Translations under genes and position numbers: made by a program
In this document: positions 1-7,762 of the stretch, in pieces
How the letters are laid out: every line of letters starts with the position of its first letter
How positions within the stretch are numbered: position 1 is the first letter of the stretch
Notes under the pieces: model-generated
What the model was told of the DNA's origin: nothing
Database searches by the model: none
The model's input: the letters and a program-made list of their open reading frames with translations, nothing else
DNA from: CAYMUL01 sp964393605
GTDB lineage: Bacteria > Bacteroidota > Ignavibacteria > Ignavibacteriales > Ignavibacteriaceae
DNA length: 35,065 nucleotides
Assembly: GCA_964393605.1 (NCBI GenBank)
Contig: CAYMUL010000034.1
Span: 1-35,065 of the forward strand
Reading direction: 5' to 3'

Positions 1-127
1 TTTAACCCAACCTTTTCCAATTAAAATTTAATTCCTATTGCAAAATCTGGGATTAACATCAATTTTCCGCCGTGTTTTAGCGCCAAGCTATTATACATTT
101 CCGACAATGGTAAAAAGGTTCGTCAGA

Positions 128-213
128 AATCAAATAGCCGTCAAATAAAAAGTAACGAATTTGATACGTATTTAGAGTAAAAACTGTTAATAATCAAATA
201 GCCGTCAAATAAA
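128..213. repeat. 22-bp direct repeat, two copies
   Basis: An exact 22-bp sequence occurs at 128-149 and again at 192-213, 64 bp apart start to start. It lies in the short non-coding stretch (1-225) beyond the 3' end of the AlbA-type gene. I see no gene in 1-225. Two copies are too few to call an array; the stretch may continue left of the window. Confidence 0.8.
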
Positions 214-225
214 CATGCCAGGTAT

Positions 226-1683
226 TTATGCCCAAAACGGAATATATCGGGCAAACCTTCTTGATGCACTGCTTGGGTCATCTTCTTTAATTAAACCTTC
301 CTCTATAGTATCACGAATAATACGAGAAGCAATAGCTGAATTTTTTTCATCAATCTTGAATCTATCTCTTAAAGTTTGATTAGTCATCTTTTCATTAGAA
401 ACATATTTTAAACAAGCGTGTTGATAGCAAGCTCTAACTTTGTTTCTTTTATCCATTTGATTGAGACGCTGATGAGCAAATATTATTGCTTTAGTATGTT
501 TTTCTTGAACTAAAAATTCGGGGCCAGGAAGTTGAAATACTTCCGAGCCAAAAATTACTTTATCAATACCGCTTCCTTTTTCTTCGCAGATACGCAACCT
601 TCTCATAAGATCAGCTAATAATTCATTGCGCGATTGATATTCATCTATAAAACGGATAGGTGTAATAATTGGAAGACCGGGATTTGTGAATTCGATTCTA
701 TCAGAATAAATCTCAATTACGGGCGAACCTTTTTCATAAAGGTCTTGATGAATCAGAGTATTTGCAACGAGCTCACGAACAGCTTCTTCGGGATACATTC
801 TAACTTGCTTGCGCAATGCTTTGCTTATTTCTTCGTTCTGTGGAAGCTGGTCATTTATATAATCTACAAGTCCTTCAAAACCAACGGCATAACCTTTTGC
901 GCCTTGAATATCTTTAATGGTATCTAATTTGTTTTTACCTTTGTAAAGAATAGCACGAATTGATTTGCGGGATAAAGAAGGAAACTCTTTAAGATTTTTT
1001 GCAAATAATAATCCACCAAGATTAGTTATTGAAAAGAGTTTATCGGTGCGTAGGATTAACTTTTCAGAAACAAACTTCTCAAACACTGCTTCACGAGTAG
1101 AAGGATAGGGTATTTGCATAAGATCGAAATAACACTGGGTATCTAATAAAGAAACAACATCGGATGCAGAAACATTTTCTAGAGCAATTTCTTTTTCAAA
1201 ATTACTGTCTTTATTCTTTCCCCAAATCTTACGTTCTTTATCAGGGAAATCACGTAACTTTCTGTTGATGCTGCCTACACGGATATAAGCAATATTTAAG
1301 AAAGTAAGCGGCTGATTTTCTGCAGCAGGAATATCAAAAAAAACGATCTGCTTTCCTTCAAATTCGAATTCATATATTCTTAAATCAATTCTGGGATTAA
1401 GGCGCTGACAAATCCAATTCTCCAATTCTTCGTTCTTTATTTTTTCAGATTTAGGTTTGAATGAGGAACCAATAATATTGTGAGTCTCATTTTCAACACC
1501 AAAAACTAAATAAGCACGAGGCTGATTGTGTAAGCAGGCGCCGTTAGATAAAGCTGAAATAGTTTCGCCAAGTTCCTCGGAAGAATGGAAATTTCTTTTA
1601 AACTCCAACCACTCGTTCTCTTGCCTATGAGAGACTAAAGATTTTAATAGATGCTGAAGGTCTTCTTTTGTAAAAGTTTTCAT
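226..1683 (-). CDS. AlbA_2 (Schlafen-type) / GHKL ATPase-like DNA-binding protein
   Basis: A 485-residue protein of the family usually annotated as ATP-binding or putative DNA-binding protein. The N-terminal AlbA_2 (divergent Schlafen AAA_4) domain covers about residues 20-150, with the typical E-W-L-E-F-K start near 24-29 and the S-N-G segment near 46-48 followed by a V-F-G-V strand. A GHKL ATPase-like segment (HATPase_c_4 type) lies near 295-345, with an R-E-L-V-A-N-T-L-I-H-Q-D helix (N-box equivalent) and a F-T-N-P-G loop. The last about 70 residues look like a winged helix. Such proteins are common next to restriction or other defence genes, where they are thought to regulate or bind nucleic acid; the role here is inferred. 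It follows the helicase gene on the same strand with a 111-bp gap, so co-transcription is possible. The start is the first ATG; no strong ribosome site precedes it. Confidence 0.85.
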   Translation of the reverse strand: MKTFTKEDLQHLLKSLVSHRQENEWLEFKRNFHSSEELGETISALSNGACLHNQPRAYLVFGVENETHNIIGSSFKPKSEKIKNEELENWICQRLNPRIDLRIYEFEFEGKQIVFFDIPAAENQPLTFLNIAYIRVGSINRKLRDFPDKERKIWGKNKDSNFEKEIALENVSASDVVSLLDTQCYFDLMQIPYPSTREAVFEKFVSEKLILRTDKLFSITNLGGLLFAKNLKEFPSLSRKSIRAILYKGKNKLDTIKDIQGAKGYAVGFEGLVDYINDQLPQNEEISKALRKQVRMYPEEAVRELVANTLIHQDLYEKGSPVIEIYSDRIEFTNPGLPIITPIRFIDEYQSRNELLADLMRRLRICEEKGSGIDKVIFGSEVFQLPGPEFLVQEKHTKAIIFAHQRLNQMDKRNKVRACYQHACLKYVSNEKMTNQTLRDRFKIDEKNSAIASRIIRDTIEEGLIKEDDPSSASRRFARYIPFWA

Positions 1684-1794
1684 TTCATTAATTTTATATT
1701 AATCAGCAATTGAACCTTCCACTGATATATTCAAATTGATCAGGAACACTATAGAAAATTCTACAATTGATTCTTTTTTCATTTTCTTTACCTC

Positions 1795-4700
1795 TTATTT
1801 TTTGATCAAATATTCAGATAAAATTACTTCTCTTGGACCAAAGATATCCGCGGAAGATTGGCTAATGTGTTGAGTAAAAAATTCATCGGGGATATTTGTT
1901 TTTATTTTGGATAGAATTTTGATGGGGTTGGCATCAGCAATATTCTTTTTTATATCAAACAGAAGAGAAAGGGCATGCGCAACCGTTTTAATAGTTTGTT
2001 TAGGCAGAGACCCGTCCTCAAGCAGTCGGATTACATTCTGAATATAGTTCTCATCGTCATCAGTAAATCCTTGGAAGTTTTTTATGAATTTGGATTTGAG
2101 GATGCGTAAAATTTTGGTTGTATTATCATTGCCGGAGCGGTGGTGAGAATCGTGTCGGAAGTCTTGTGTGGCTTCAGTAAAGGCAACTTTATTTTTTTCG
2201 AGAAGGGAATAAAACTCGGGGCCAATTTTATCACGTTTTGTATCTAGTTGAGCTTCAAGAATTTTAGCCGCTTGAAGAAAGTCGAGTTCTCTTGTGGCTG
2301 TTTCTCTTTTGCCCTCACTCCGACCCTCTCCTCCCGCTTGGGGCGGGACAGGCAAAAGGAGAGGGGGTGAAGAAAAAAAGAATTTGTGAAGTTTGCTTTT
2401 GCGGAAGTAGGTAAGCAGAGAGCCCTCACCCCAACCCTCTCCCCATTGGAGAGGGAGATCAAGTTGTTTAGCAGAGCGTGCTTTTTTTGGAAGGTGTTTT
2501 ATCTTTGAATAAAGGTCAAGATTGTGATCGCGAATGTTACGGATAATTTCAAGGTATTTTAATTCGCTGTCTTCTTCTTCATCTTCGCCGGTGATAGCTT
2601 TGCTGGAATTTAATCTAGCAAATAATTCTTGGGATTTAATTTCTTCACCTTCGGTTAAAAGACGCGCATCATTGCCGAGCATTTCGATAAAAGCATGAAT
2701 CTTTGCTTCAGCAGCTTCTTTCAGTTTAATTAGATCATTGCTTTGGATAGTTGGGAAGAAATTGTACGTGTATATTATTTCAAACTTAGTATCAACACGA
2801 TTAACTCTGCCTACTCTTTGAATCAAGCGTGTAGGATTCCAAGGGATATCATAATTGATTACAATATTGGATTGATGAAGATTAACACCTTCTGATAAAA
2901 CTTCTGTTGAAACTAAAATCTTAATATCATTTTTAGGTCTTCTGACTTTGGCATCAAAATTATCTATGATTTTTTCTTTTACGTTGGCTGTGGATTGACC
3001 AGAAAAAGCCAGAACAATCTTGCCAAATACTTTTTGAAGTTCTCTTTCTAGATATTCGGCAGTGTCTTTTGACTCAGTGAAGATTATAAGTTTACTATCT
3101 TTTAGAATAGAATTCGTTTTTAATAGATGAATGAGTTCATCAAGCTTTGGGTCAGTATTAATTTCATTCCAGAGTGATTGAATTTCTTTTAATGTAGAAA
3201 GATCTGATTCAAGATGTCTTATTAAATCTGGAGCAAAATCAGATGCTTTATATTCTTCAGCTTTATCTTCCTCAATTAATTTTGCTATCTTGTCGTAATC
3301 CTCATCCTCAAGAAATTCAAAAATTTTACCTATATATTTTTTACTAATAAAAACAGAACCATTTCCCTTATCGTAAGCTTTTATAAAGGCATTGTAAGAT
3401 TCAATGAAGTTATGCAGCGAATTTTTAAAAGCAAAAAAACTGCTCTCAAGTCGTTTGATAAGAAGAATTTTCATTAGACTTCTTAAATTTTCTTGAGAGA
3501 GTCGTTGTATCTGAGTTAGTTTTTCTTTCCCACTATAATAAAGTAATGGAGAATATCTTGCATAAGTAAAAGCCGGATTGGTTAATGCTTTAATTGTATT
3601 ATCAAAAGCGTAATTTATTTTTTCATCAAATTGATAAAGGATAGGTTTTGGATCTTCTACTTCAGGAAATTTGAGTTTTTGTTTCTTCAAATCTTCGCTG
3701 AAGTATTGAGTAACTTCAAATCTAGTTCTGCGAACCATTAAATATTTCAGTACATTATCACGAATTTGTTTTGCATTGTCTCTGACAATAGCCAAATATT
3801 CATCTTTGTTGGTTTGCCTATCAAGCCCTTTTAATCTATTCTCTAATGATTTAAAGAATGCATCAAGGTTTTTTATATTAGGTATGGTGCTGTTTCTTCC
3901 GCTTTGAAATAGCTTAATCTGACTTAGAATATCTGATGGTGTATTATTCAACGGTGTTGCTGAGACAAGAATTACTCTTTTACCTCTGCATATTTGAGCG
4001 AGCAGCTCGTAAGTTATATTTGATTCTGAACGGAAACGATGCGCCTCATCTATGAAAACATTTTTATACTTATCTGTTCCTCTCTTAATTATTTTCTCAA
4101 GCTTTCCGATAGATTCATAATCAGCAGCGATTTTAAAATCAGAAAAAATATTTCTCCAGGACCCGGGATTTTCTTCATCTAAAAGTACGGGCGGAGCTAT
4201 AACAAGATTATAGCCGTCGAGTTCATTTGCAAGTAATGCAGAAATAAAAGTTTTACCAAGACCTACTACATCAGAGATAAATACACCGCCGTAAGCTTCA
4301 AGCTTTGCTTTTGCATCCTTTACAGCCTCAGCTTGATACTCTAATTCTCTGAAATTAATTGGTGTGTATCTTTTAGAAAGTTTTTCTTTATCAACGCTAA
4401 TTTTTTCTTTGAAATATTCGTAAAGAAATTTCAGGTAAAGTTCATAAGGAGTGATAATATCATTAAGCCAGGTTTTTTTATGAACAGTTTCGATATAGTC
4501 TTTAGATATATCAACAGCGTCTTTCCATAAGTCTTCAAATTTTTCCAGAGCGAATTTTACATCTGCGGAATTTTTTAACTCAACATTGAATTCCCGGTTG
4601 GCTACTAAACCGGATTCAGAAAAATTACTGGAACCGGTTATTACTCTGCCGAAATCTCTATCTGTTTCATTGAAGCGAAGTACATAAACTTTAGCGTGAA

Positions 4701-5100
4701 TGTCTTTGGAAGGATAAGCACGGATTTCCAGCTTGCCGGATTGAAGAAATTCTATAAATTTTTTAACACCAAGTTCTACATCAAAAGAATCTTCTGATTT
4801 TTCTAATTCATTAACAACTGCTGAAGAAAAAGTAGTACGAGTATTTTGGTTGGTCTCAAAATCAATTGTAGTTTGTTTAGATTCTTCGATTATTTCATAA
4901 GTTTTTTTATCAATGTTAAGCCCTACTAAAATTCTTATCTTATCAATTGATTCAAAAGATTGATATAAACGAAAGAAACCACTTGTGCGAAAGTAACCTA
5001 CCAGGATGTCGAAATACTTGCTGTCTTTGAGAGTTAAAGTGAACCTATCTAAAAGAGTAGAGCCGAATTCGTTAGTGAAAAATGTTAAGTCTGACTGCAT
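1795..5100 (-). CDS. PLD-like nuclease / SF2 (SNF2-like) helicase fusion
   Basis: A 1101-residue protein. An N-terminal phospholipase-D-type nuclease domain (about 1-200) has one HKD-type motif, H135-x-K137, followed by G-S-S-N at 156-159. The SF2 helicase core follows: Walker A G-L-G-K-T near 280-284, DEAH at 351-354, S-A-T at 380-382, and a helicase C-terminal half with the Q-R-V-G-R-V-N-R arginine motif near 757-768. A helical C-terminal region ends the protein. PLD-helicase fusions of this type are typical of restriction-like and other antiphage loci, and of DNA-processing genes on islands; a defence role is inference. No methyltransferase is visible. Unusually, residues about 881-895 and 910-933 are encoded by GC-rich palindromic repeats inserted in frame, while the segment between them (near 896-910) looks like native sequence. 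The reading frame stays open throughout. Confidence 0.9.
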   Translation of the reverse strand: MQSDLTFFTNEFGSTLLDRFTLTLKDSKYFDILVGYFRTSGFFRLYQSFESIDKIRILVGLNIDKKTYEIIEESKQTTIDFETNQNTRTTFSSAVVNELEKSEDSFDVELGVKKFIEFLQSGKLEIRAYPSKDIHAKVYVLRFNETDRDFGRVITGSSNFSESGLVANREFNVELKNSADVKFALEKFEDLWKDAVDISKDYIETVHKKTWLNDIITPYELYLKFLYEYFKEKISVDKEKLSKRYTPINFRELEYQAEAVKDAKAKLEAYGGVFISDVVGLGKTFISALLANELDGYNLVIAPPVLLDEENPGSWRNIFSDFKIAADYESIGKLEKIIKRGTDKYKNVFIDEAHRFRSESNITYELLAQICRGKRVILVSATPLNNTPSDILSQIKLFQSGRNSTIPNIKNLDAFFKSLENRLKGLDRQTNKDEYLAIVRDNAKQIRDNVLKYLMVRRTRFEVTQYFSEDLKKQKLKFPEVEDPKPILYQFDEKINYAFDNTIKALTNPAFTYARYSPLLYYSGKEKLTQIQRLSQENLRSLMKILLIKRLESSFFAFKNSLHNFIESYNAFIKAYDKGNGSVFISKKYIGKIFEFLEDEDYDKIAKLIEEDKAEEYKASDFAPDLIRHLESDLSTLKEIQSLWNEINTDPKLDELIHLLKTNSILKDSKLIIFTESKDTAEYLERELQKVFGKIVLAFSGQSTANVKEKIIDNFDAKVRRPKNDIKILVSTEVLSEGVNLHQSNIVINYDIPWNPTRLIQRVGRVNRVDTKFEIIYTYNFFPTIQSNDLIKLKEAAEAKIHAFIEMLGNDARLLTEGEEIKSQELFARLNSSKAITGEDEEEDSELKYLEIIRNIRDHNLDLYSKIKHLPKKARSAKQLDLPLQWGEGWGEGSLLTYFRKSKLHKFFFSSPPLLLPVPPQAGGEGRSEGKRETATRELDFLQAAKILEAQLDTKRDKIGPEFYSLLEKNKVAFTEATQDFRHDSHHRSGNDNTTKILRILKSKFIKNFQGFTDDDENYIQNVIRLLEDGSLPKQTIKTVAHALSLLFDIKKNIADANPIKILSKIKTNIPDEFFTQHISQSSADIFGPREVILSEYLIKK
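2312..2371. repeat. Palindromic repeat copy A, inside the helicase gene
   Basis: GC-rich element reading ccctcactccgaccctctcc at its left edge. The arms ccctctcc (2324-2331) and ggagaggg (2358-2365) are perfect inverted repeats and enclose a second small inverted repeat around 2333-2347. It is translated in frame on the minus strand as a Pro/Gly-rich segment. The left part nearly matches copy B at 2423-2458. Confidence 0.85.
2423..2458. repeat. Palindromic repeat copy B, inside the helicase gene
   Basis: Same orientation and same left edge as copy A (ccctcaccccaaccctctcc). It forms a hairpin with a perfect 8-bp stem, ccctctcc 2435-2442 and ggagaggg 2448-2455, around a 5-nt loop. It encodes a W-G-E-G-W-G-E-G segment of the helicase. 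Composition differs sharply from the AT-rich gene around it. Confidence 0.85.
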
Positions 5101-5143
5101 TAATATTTAATAAAGGTTTAAGAATGACTTTTACAAAAATGAT

Positions 5144-5395
5144 ATTAAAAATTACAAATTAAAAATGAAAAAATGAGAAGGGAAAAGTTTGTTGCTGCTG
5201 AATGGAATAGGACGAAGAGGTCGGAGAGGACAGATAAATTGAGAATGGAGGATAATTAAAAATTACAAATTAAAAATGAAAAAATGAGAAGGGAAAAGTT
5301 TGTTGCTGCTGAATGGAATAGGACGAAGAGGTCGGAGAGGACAGATAAATTGAGAATGGAGGATAATTAAAAATTACAAATTAAAAATGAAAAAT
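5144..5395. repeat. 111-bp tandem repeat, 2 full copies plus a partial third
   Basis: Two full units, 5144-5254 and 5255-5365, read as identical or nearly so. A third copy starts at 5366 and diverges after about 28 bp. The unit contains attaaaaattacaaatta at its left edge and an A/G-rich right part. The close identity suggests a recent duplication. No open frame through it looks protein-coding. Confidence 0.9.
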
Positions 5396-5464
5396 ACTTT
5401 GCGTTGTTCTACGAACTCGGCGGTTAAAAAAAAAAGAGGAGGGTTGGATGGGCGGGGTAGAGAG

Positions 5465-5496
5465 AGATTAAGATTAAGATTAAGATTAAGATAAAG
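5465..5496. repeat. Hexamer microsatellite (agatta)n
   Basis: Four to five tandem agatta units with a slightly altered last unit (agataa). It is a simple-sequence tract prone to slippage, with no gene in phase with it. Confidence 0.85.
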
Positions 5497-5722
5497 ATTT
5501 TGAAGAGTTGATAATTGACAATTGAGAATTGGGAGAGAGAAAGCAAGTTATGGAAGTGAAATGTGAAAAGAGAGAGTTGCTCTTTGGGTGCGGATGTTGT
5601 TTTTGTTTTTTAGACCTCTTTGAATTGAAAAAAATAAACAAAAATTAGATATTGAGAAAAGGAAGTTAATATAAACATTATGTGTAAATAATATAAAAAT
5701 AAAAAAATATATTTTTGTCTAC

Positions 5723-5751
5723 TTGACAGAATAATTGAAGTGGGCTATATT
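5723..5751 (+). promoter_or_regulatory. Candidate sigma70-type promoter
   Basis: A perfect -35 hexamer TTGACA (5723-5728), a 17-bp spacer and a -10 hexamer TATATT (5746-5751). It points toward the first gene of the mobile region and would leave a leader of roughly 240 nt. If the host uses the Bacteroidota -7/-33 consensus as its main promoter, this match is less meaningful. Confidence 0.5.
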
Positions 5752-6002
5752 GCACCTAATTACGTTAATGATTATTAGAATTTGATAGAAATATTTTATT
5801 AGTGTAAATCTTATAGCTATCTAAGCATTATAGAAGAAAGAATAAGATGTAAATATCACATGTGACTATGTAACTTAAAACGTAATTAAAAATATTAATA
5901 GCGTAAAAACAAAATAAAAAATAGCTAAGAAAGAAGAATAAAGTGAAATACAATAGTATTAAAATCAATTAAATATTGACTTAGAACAAAAAAAGGAAGA
6001 AT

Positions 6003-6374
6003 ATGAAACTGAAATATTGGAAACCAAAACGAGAGGGCGTTGTTAAATGCTCGATCCATCGTTCAGGGAAACTAGGATTCTCAATAGCGGCGGTGAAAAG
6101 TCTGGAATTAACCCAGAATAAATTCTTTAAGTTTGCCGTGGATGAGGATGTAAAAAATCTTGAAATAATTTACATGAAATTGCAAGATGTGGAGGATGAG
6201 CATACCTTGAGACCGAGTAAAGCGGGAAGTTATTTCTTTCTAAATACGAGAGATTTTTTTAATACTTACGGACTCGATTATAAAAAGAGTACAATTATCT
6301 ACGATATTTGCGAGGTCGAGATTGAGGGAGAGAAATGGTATAAACTTGTAAAAAGAGAGAAGCCGAGAAAATAA
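6003..6374 (+). CDS. Unknown small basic protein, 123 aa
   Basis: I do not recognise a family. The frame opens with ATG behind a good ribosome site (AAAGGAAG, about 3-10 nt upstream). The product is Lys-rich and soluble, with alternating beta-like segments (F-S-I-A-A-V near residue 27 and F-F-L-N-T-R near 78) and a charged tail ending K-R-E-K-P-R-K. No membrane segment or signal peptide is visible. It is the first gene after the promoter at 5723-5751 and leads the row of small plus-strand genes before the integrase, so it probably belongs to the mobile element. A nucleic-acid-binding or accessory role is possible but unsupported. Confidence 0.65.
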   Translation: MKLKYWKPKREGVVKCSIHRSGKLGFSIAAVKSLELTQNKFFKFAVDEDVKNLEIIYMKLQDVEDEHTLRPSKAGSYFFLNTRDFFNTYGLDYKKSTIIYDICEVEIEGEKWYKLVKREKPRK

Positions 6375-6459
6375 ATGGAAACTAAAAAGGGCCGATCCGA
6401 ATCTGAACCATTCGAATCGGCAAATATCTTCCAACAAGATGTAGGGAAAGACAATCGCA

Positions 6460-6696
6460 ATGTATGTAGCTAAAAAACTAAATGCAAATTATTTTATATT
6501 GACGAGCCAAGAGAATTGTCAAAAGTCGCAAGTCATTTATAGAATTCCTACCGAAATAATAATACGATTCATAAGAATAAAAATTTTTCAAAAAAATATT
6601 CAACTAACTAACTTAAATACAATCCATAAGGTATTTAAAACAGAATACCAATGGAAAAAAGCACTCATCACCGACGGAGGATATAAACATGGATAA
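6460..6696 (+). CDS. Possible small protein, 78 aa
   Basis: Open frame with ATG and a loose purine-rich site (agggaaag) 10 nt upstream. The product is Lys/Ile/Asn-rich with no recognisable motif, and its stop lies just inside the start of the next short frame at 6689. Coding status is doubtful: composition is that expected from AT-rich DNA. It may instead be part of a leader for the genes that follow. Confidence 0.35.
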   Translation: MYVAKKLNANYFILTSQENCQKSQVIYRIPTEIIIRFIRIKIFQKNIQLTNLNTIHKVFKTEYQWKKALITDGGYKHG

Positions 6697-6760
6697 CCAG
6701 AGCAGAAAAATTGGTGTTAAAATATATTTGAGTGATTATGATAAAGCACCTTCTGACTGA
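6689..6760 (+). CDS. Possible 23-aa leader peptide
   Basis: This short frame has the best ribosome site in the area (GGAGG at 6676-6680, 8 nt before the ATG at 6689). It overlaps the end of the 78-aa frame and the GTG start of the 266-aa gene (6732). The arrangement suits translational coupling. Alternatively it is the true N-terminus of the 266-aa protein, disconnected by one frameshift, since the downstream frame is offset by +1. Confidence 0.35.
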   Translation: MDNQSRKIGVKIYLSDYDKAPSD

Positions 6761-7532
6761 AGGATTGTCCTTCAAAAATGTATTAAAAATAATTGAAGCG
6801 AATAAAGATACGCAGCAGCAGCTCGATTCACTGAACGATGTAAGGCAGAAGATAGGAATTTTTGTTATAGATTTGGAATACCTCCACGCATTAAGTAACG
6901 CAGGACAAAAACTATATATAGAAGAATTGAGAAATAATCTCTCGGAGGAAACTATAACTGTTGTGGAAAGATACTTCGATAAGAAAAAGAATATCTTAAA
7001 AAGAAACGTTGTTTTGGCTGACTTGATCCTTTTAAAAAAAAATATTTGTAAGAAACTAAAACAGCTAAAGAAAAGGTTCGAAGAAAAATGCGGCAATAAA
7101 AAGCGTAACGGAGCATATACAACCGAAGGTAATGGGTTAATTAGATGGAATGGTGCAAAAGAAATATTGGTGCACATAAGAGATAGATTTATAGAAGAAG
7201 AAAAAATTCCCGAGTCGGATGCTGAAGAATTTTTAGCACATTTTATCGGTATAGATGGAGAGCGATTTACAACATTAAATCCGACACGACAAATAAATTG
7301 GCTTGGGAGCGATGCGGACTTCGGGCAATTGATTGATGTACAAAAACAAATGAATTTTATTAATGGAAGAAGATTTATAAAAGACTACGCAAAACATTTT
7401 ATAAACAGGGACGGAAAACAGTTCAAAGATTTAGCACAAAAAAGAAAAAATAAGGATGATTCAGGTAGTGAAGGAAGTGTGATAAAGAAAATAGTTATGC
7501 AAGCATTTAAAAAAACAGAAGTGAAAAGATAA
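6732..7532 (+). CDS. Protein with duplicated RteC-like C-terminal module, 266 aa
   Basis: The N-terminal 120 residues are helical and charged (coiled-coil-like around 80-120). The C-terminal half contains two copies of one module, about residues 136-182 and 187-234. Both read I-x-W-x-G, then a leucine/isoleucine helix, then H-F-I-x-x-D-G-x-x-F. This pattern resembles the C-terminal domain of RteC, the excision regulator of Bacteroides conjugative transposons, in which a W-x-G strand precedes helices; the match is by eye. The tail (237-266) is Lys/Ser-rich and likely disordered. Start: GTG at 6732, or ATG two codons later; an in-frame stop lies directly upstream. Position just before the integrase genes fits a regulator of excision or replication. 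Function is inferred. Confidence 0.65.
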   Translation: MIMIKHLLTEGLSFKNVLKIIEANKDTQQQLDSLNDVRQKIGIFVIDLEYLHALSNAGQKLYIEELRNNLSEETITVVERYFDKKKNILKRNVVLADLILLKKNICKKLKQLKKRFEEKCGNKKRNGAYTTEGNGLIRWNGAKEILVHIRDRFIEEEKIPESDAEEFLAHFIGIDGERFTTLNPTRQINWLGSDADFGQLIDVQKQMNFINGRRFIKDYAKHFINRDGKQFKDLAQKRKNKDDSGSEGSVIKKIVMQAFKKTEVKR

Positions 7533-7566
7533 ATGTTGATAAATGAAGATAAATGTTGATAAATGT
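7527..7566. repeat. 20-bp tandem repeat, two copies
   Basis: Two adjacent 20-bp units starting agataaatgttgataaatg, at 7527-7546 and 7547-7566, overlapping the stop codon of the RteC-like gene. Each unit contains two gataaatg half-sites about one helical turn apart, so it could be a binding site, but slippage in AT-rich DNA would give the same picture. Confidence 0.7.
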
Positions 7567-7600
7567 TTTAGCAGTTACAGAAGATATAATTTAACAGCGT

Positions 7601-7762
7601 ATGAAAAAAAGATTTTATAACATAATTGAATTAAACTTAGTGATTCTTTTGAACTCCTACCGAAAGGTTAAAGATGAAGTGCGATTTAACAAATCTGAAA
7701 TGAATGAGATATTTCAAATTCTTGATGAGTTAGAACAGAAGTTGAAGATGGGTAAAGCATGA
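7601..7762 (+). CDS. Small helical protein, 53 aa
   Basis: A short frame from ATG 7601, almost wholly predicted helical, with the heptad-like end E-I-F-Q-I-L-D-E-L-E-Q-K-L-K. Its stop overlaps the ATG of the next gene (atga at 7759-7762), a typical coupling signal, which supports it being translated. No ribosome site is obvious. No family recognised; it could be a small accessory or toxin/antitoxin-like protein, without evidence. Confidence 0.45.
   Translation: MKKRFYNIIELNLVILLNSYRKVKDEVRFNKSEMNEIFQILDELEQKLKMGKA

Larger units (their letters stand above)
5101..6002. other. Gene-free, repeat-rich stretch
   Basis: About 900 bp with no supportable gene on either strand. The left half (5101-5560) is built of repeats: a 111-bp tandem duplication, a run of agatta hexamers, and simple purine-rich sequence. 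The right half (5600-6002) is very AT-rich and holds one good sigma70-type promoter (5723-5751) and a 10-bp perfect palindrome, tcacatgtga, at 5856-5865 that could be an operator. It probably marks the boundary between the helicase locus and the mobile element to the right. Confidence 0.7.

Noticed and set aside
128..213. CRISPR remnant
   Set aside because: Only two copies, no dyad symmetry, a 42-bp gap and no cas genes.
2244..2462. 72-aa minus-strand frame within the helicase gene
   Set aside because: An alternative frame through the palindromic repeats, inside a clear gene.
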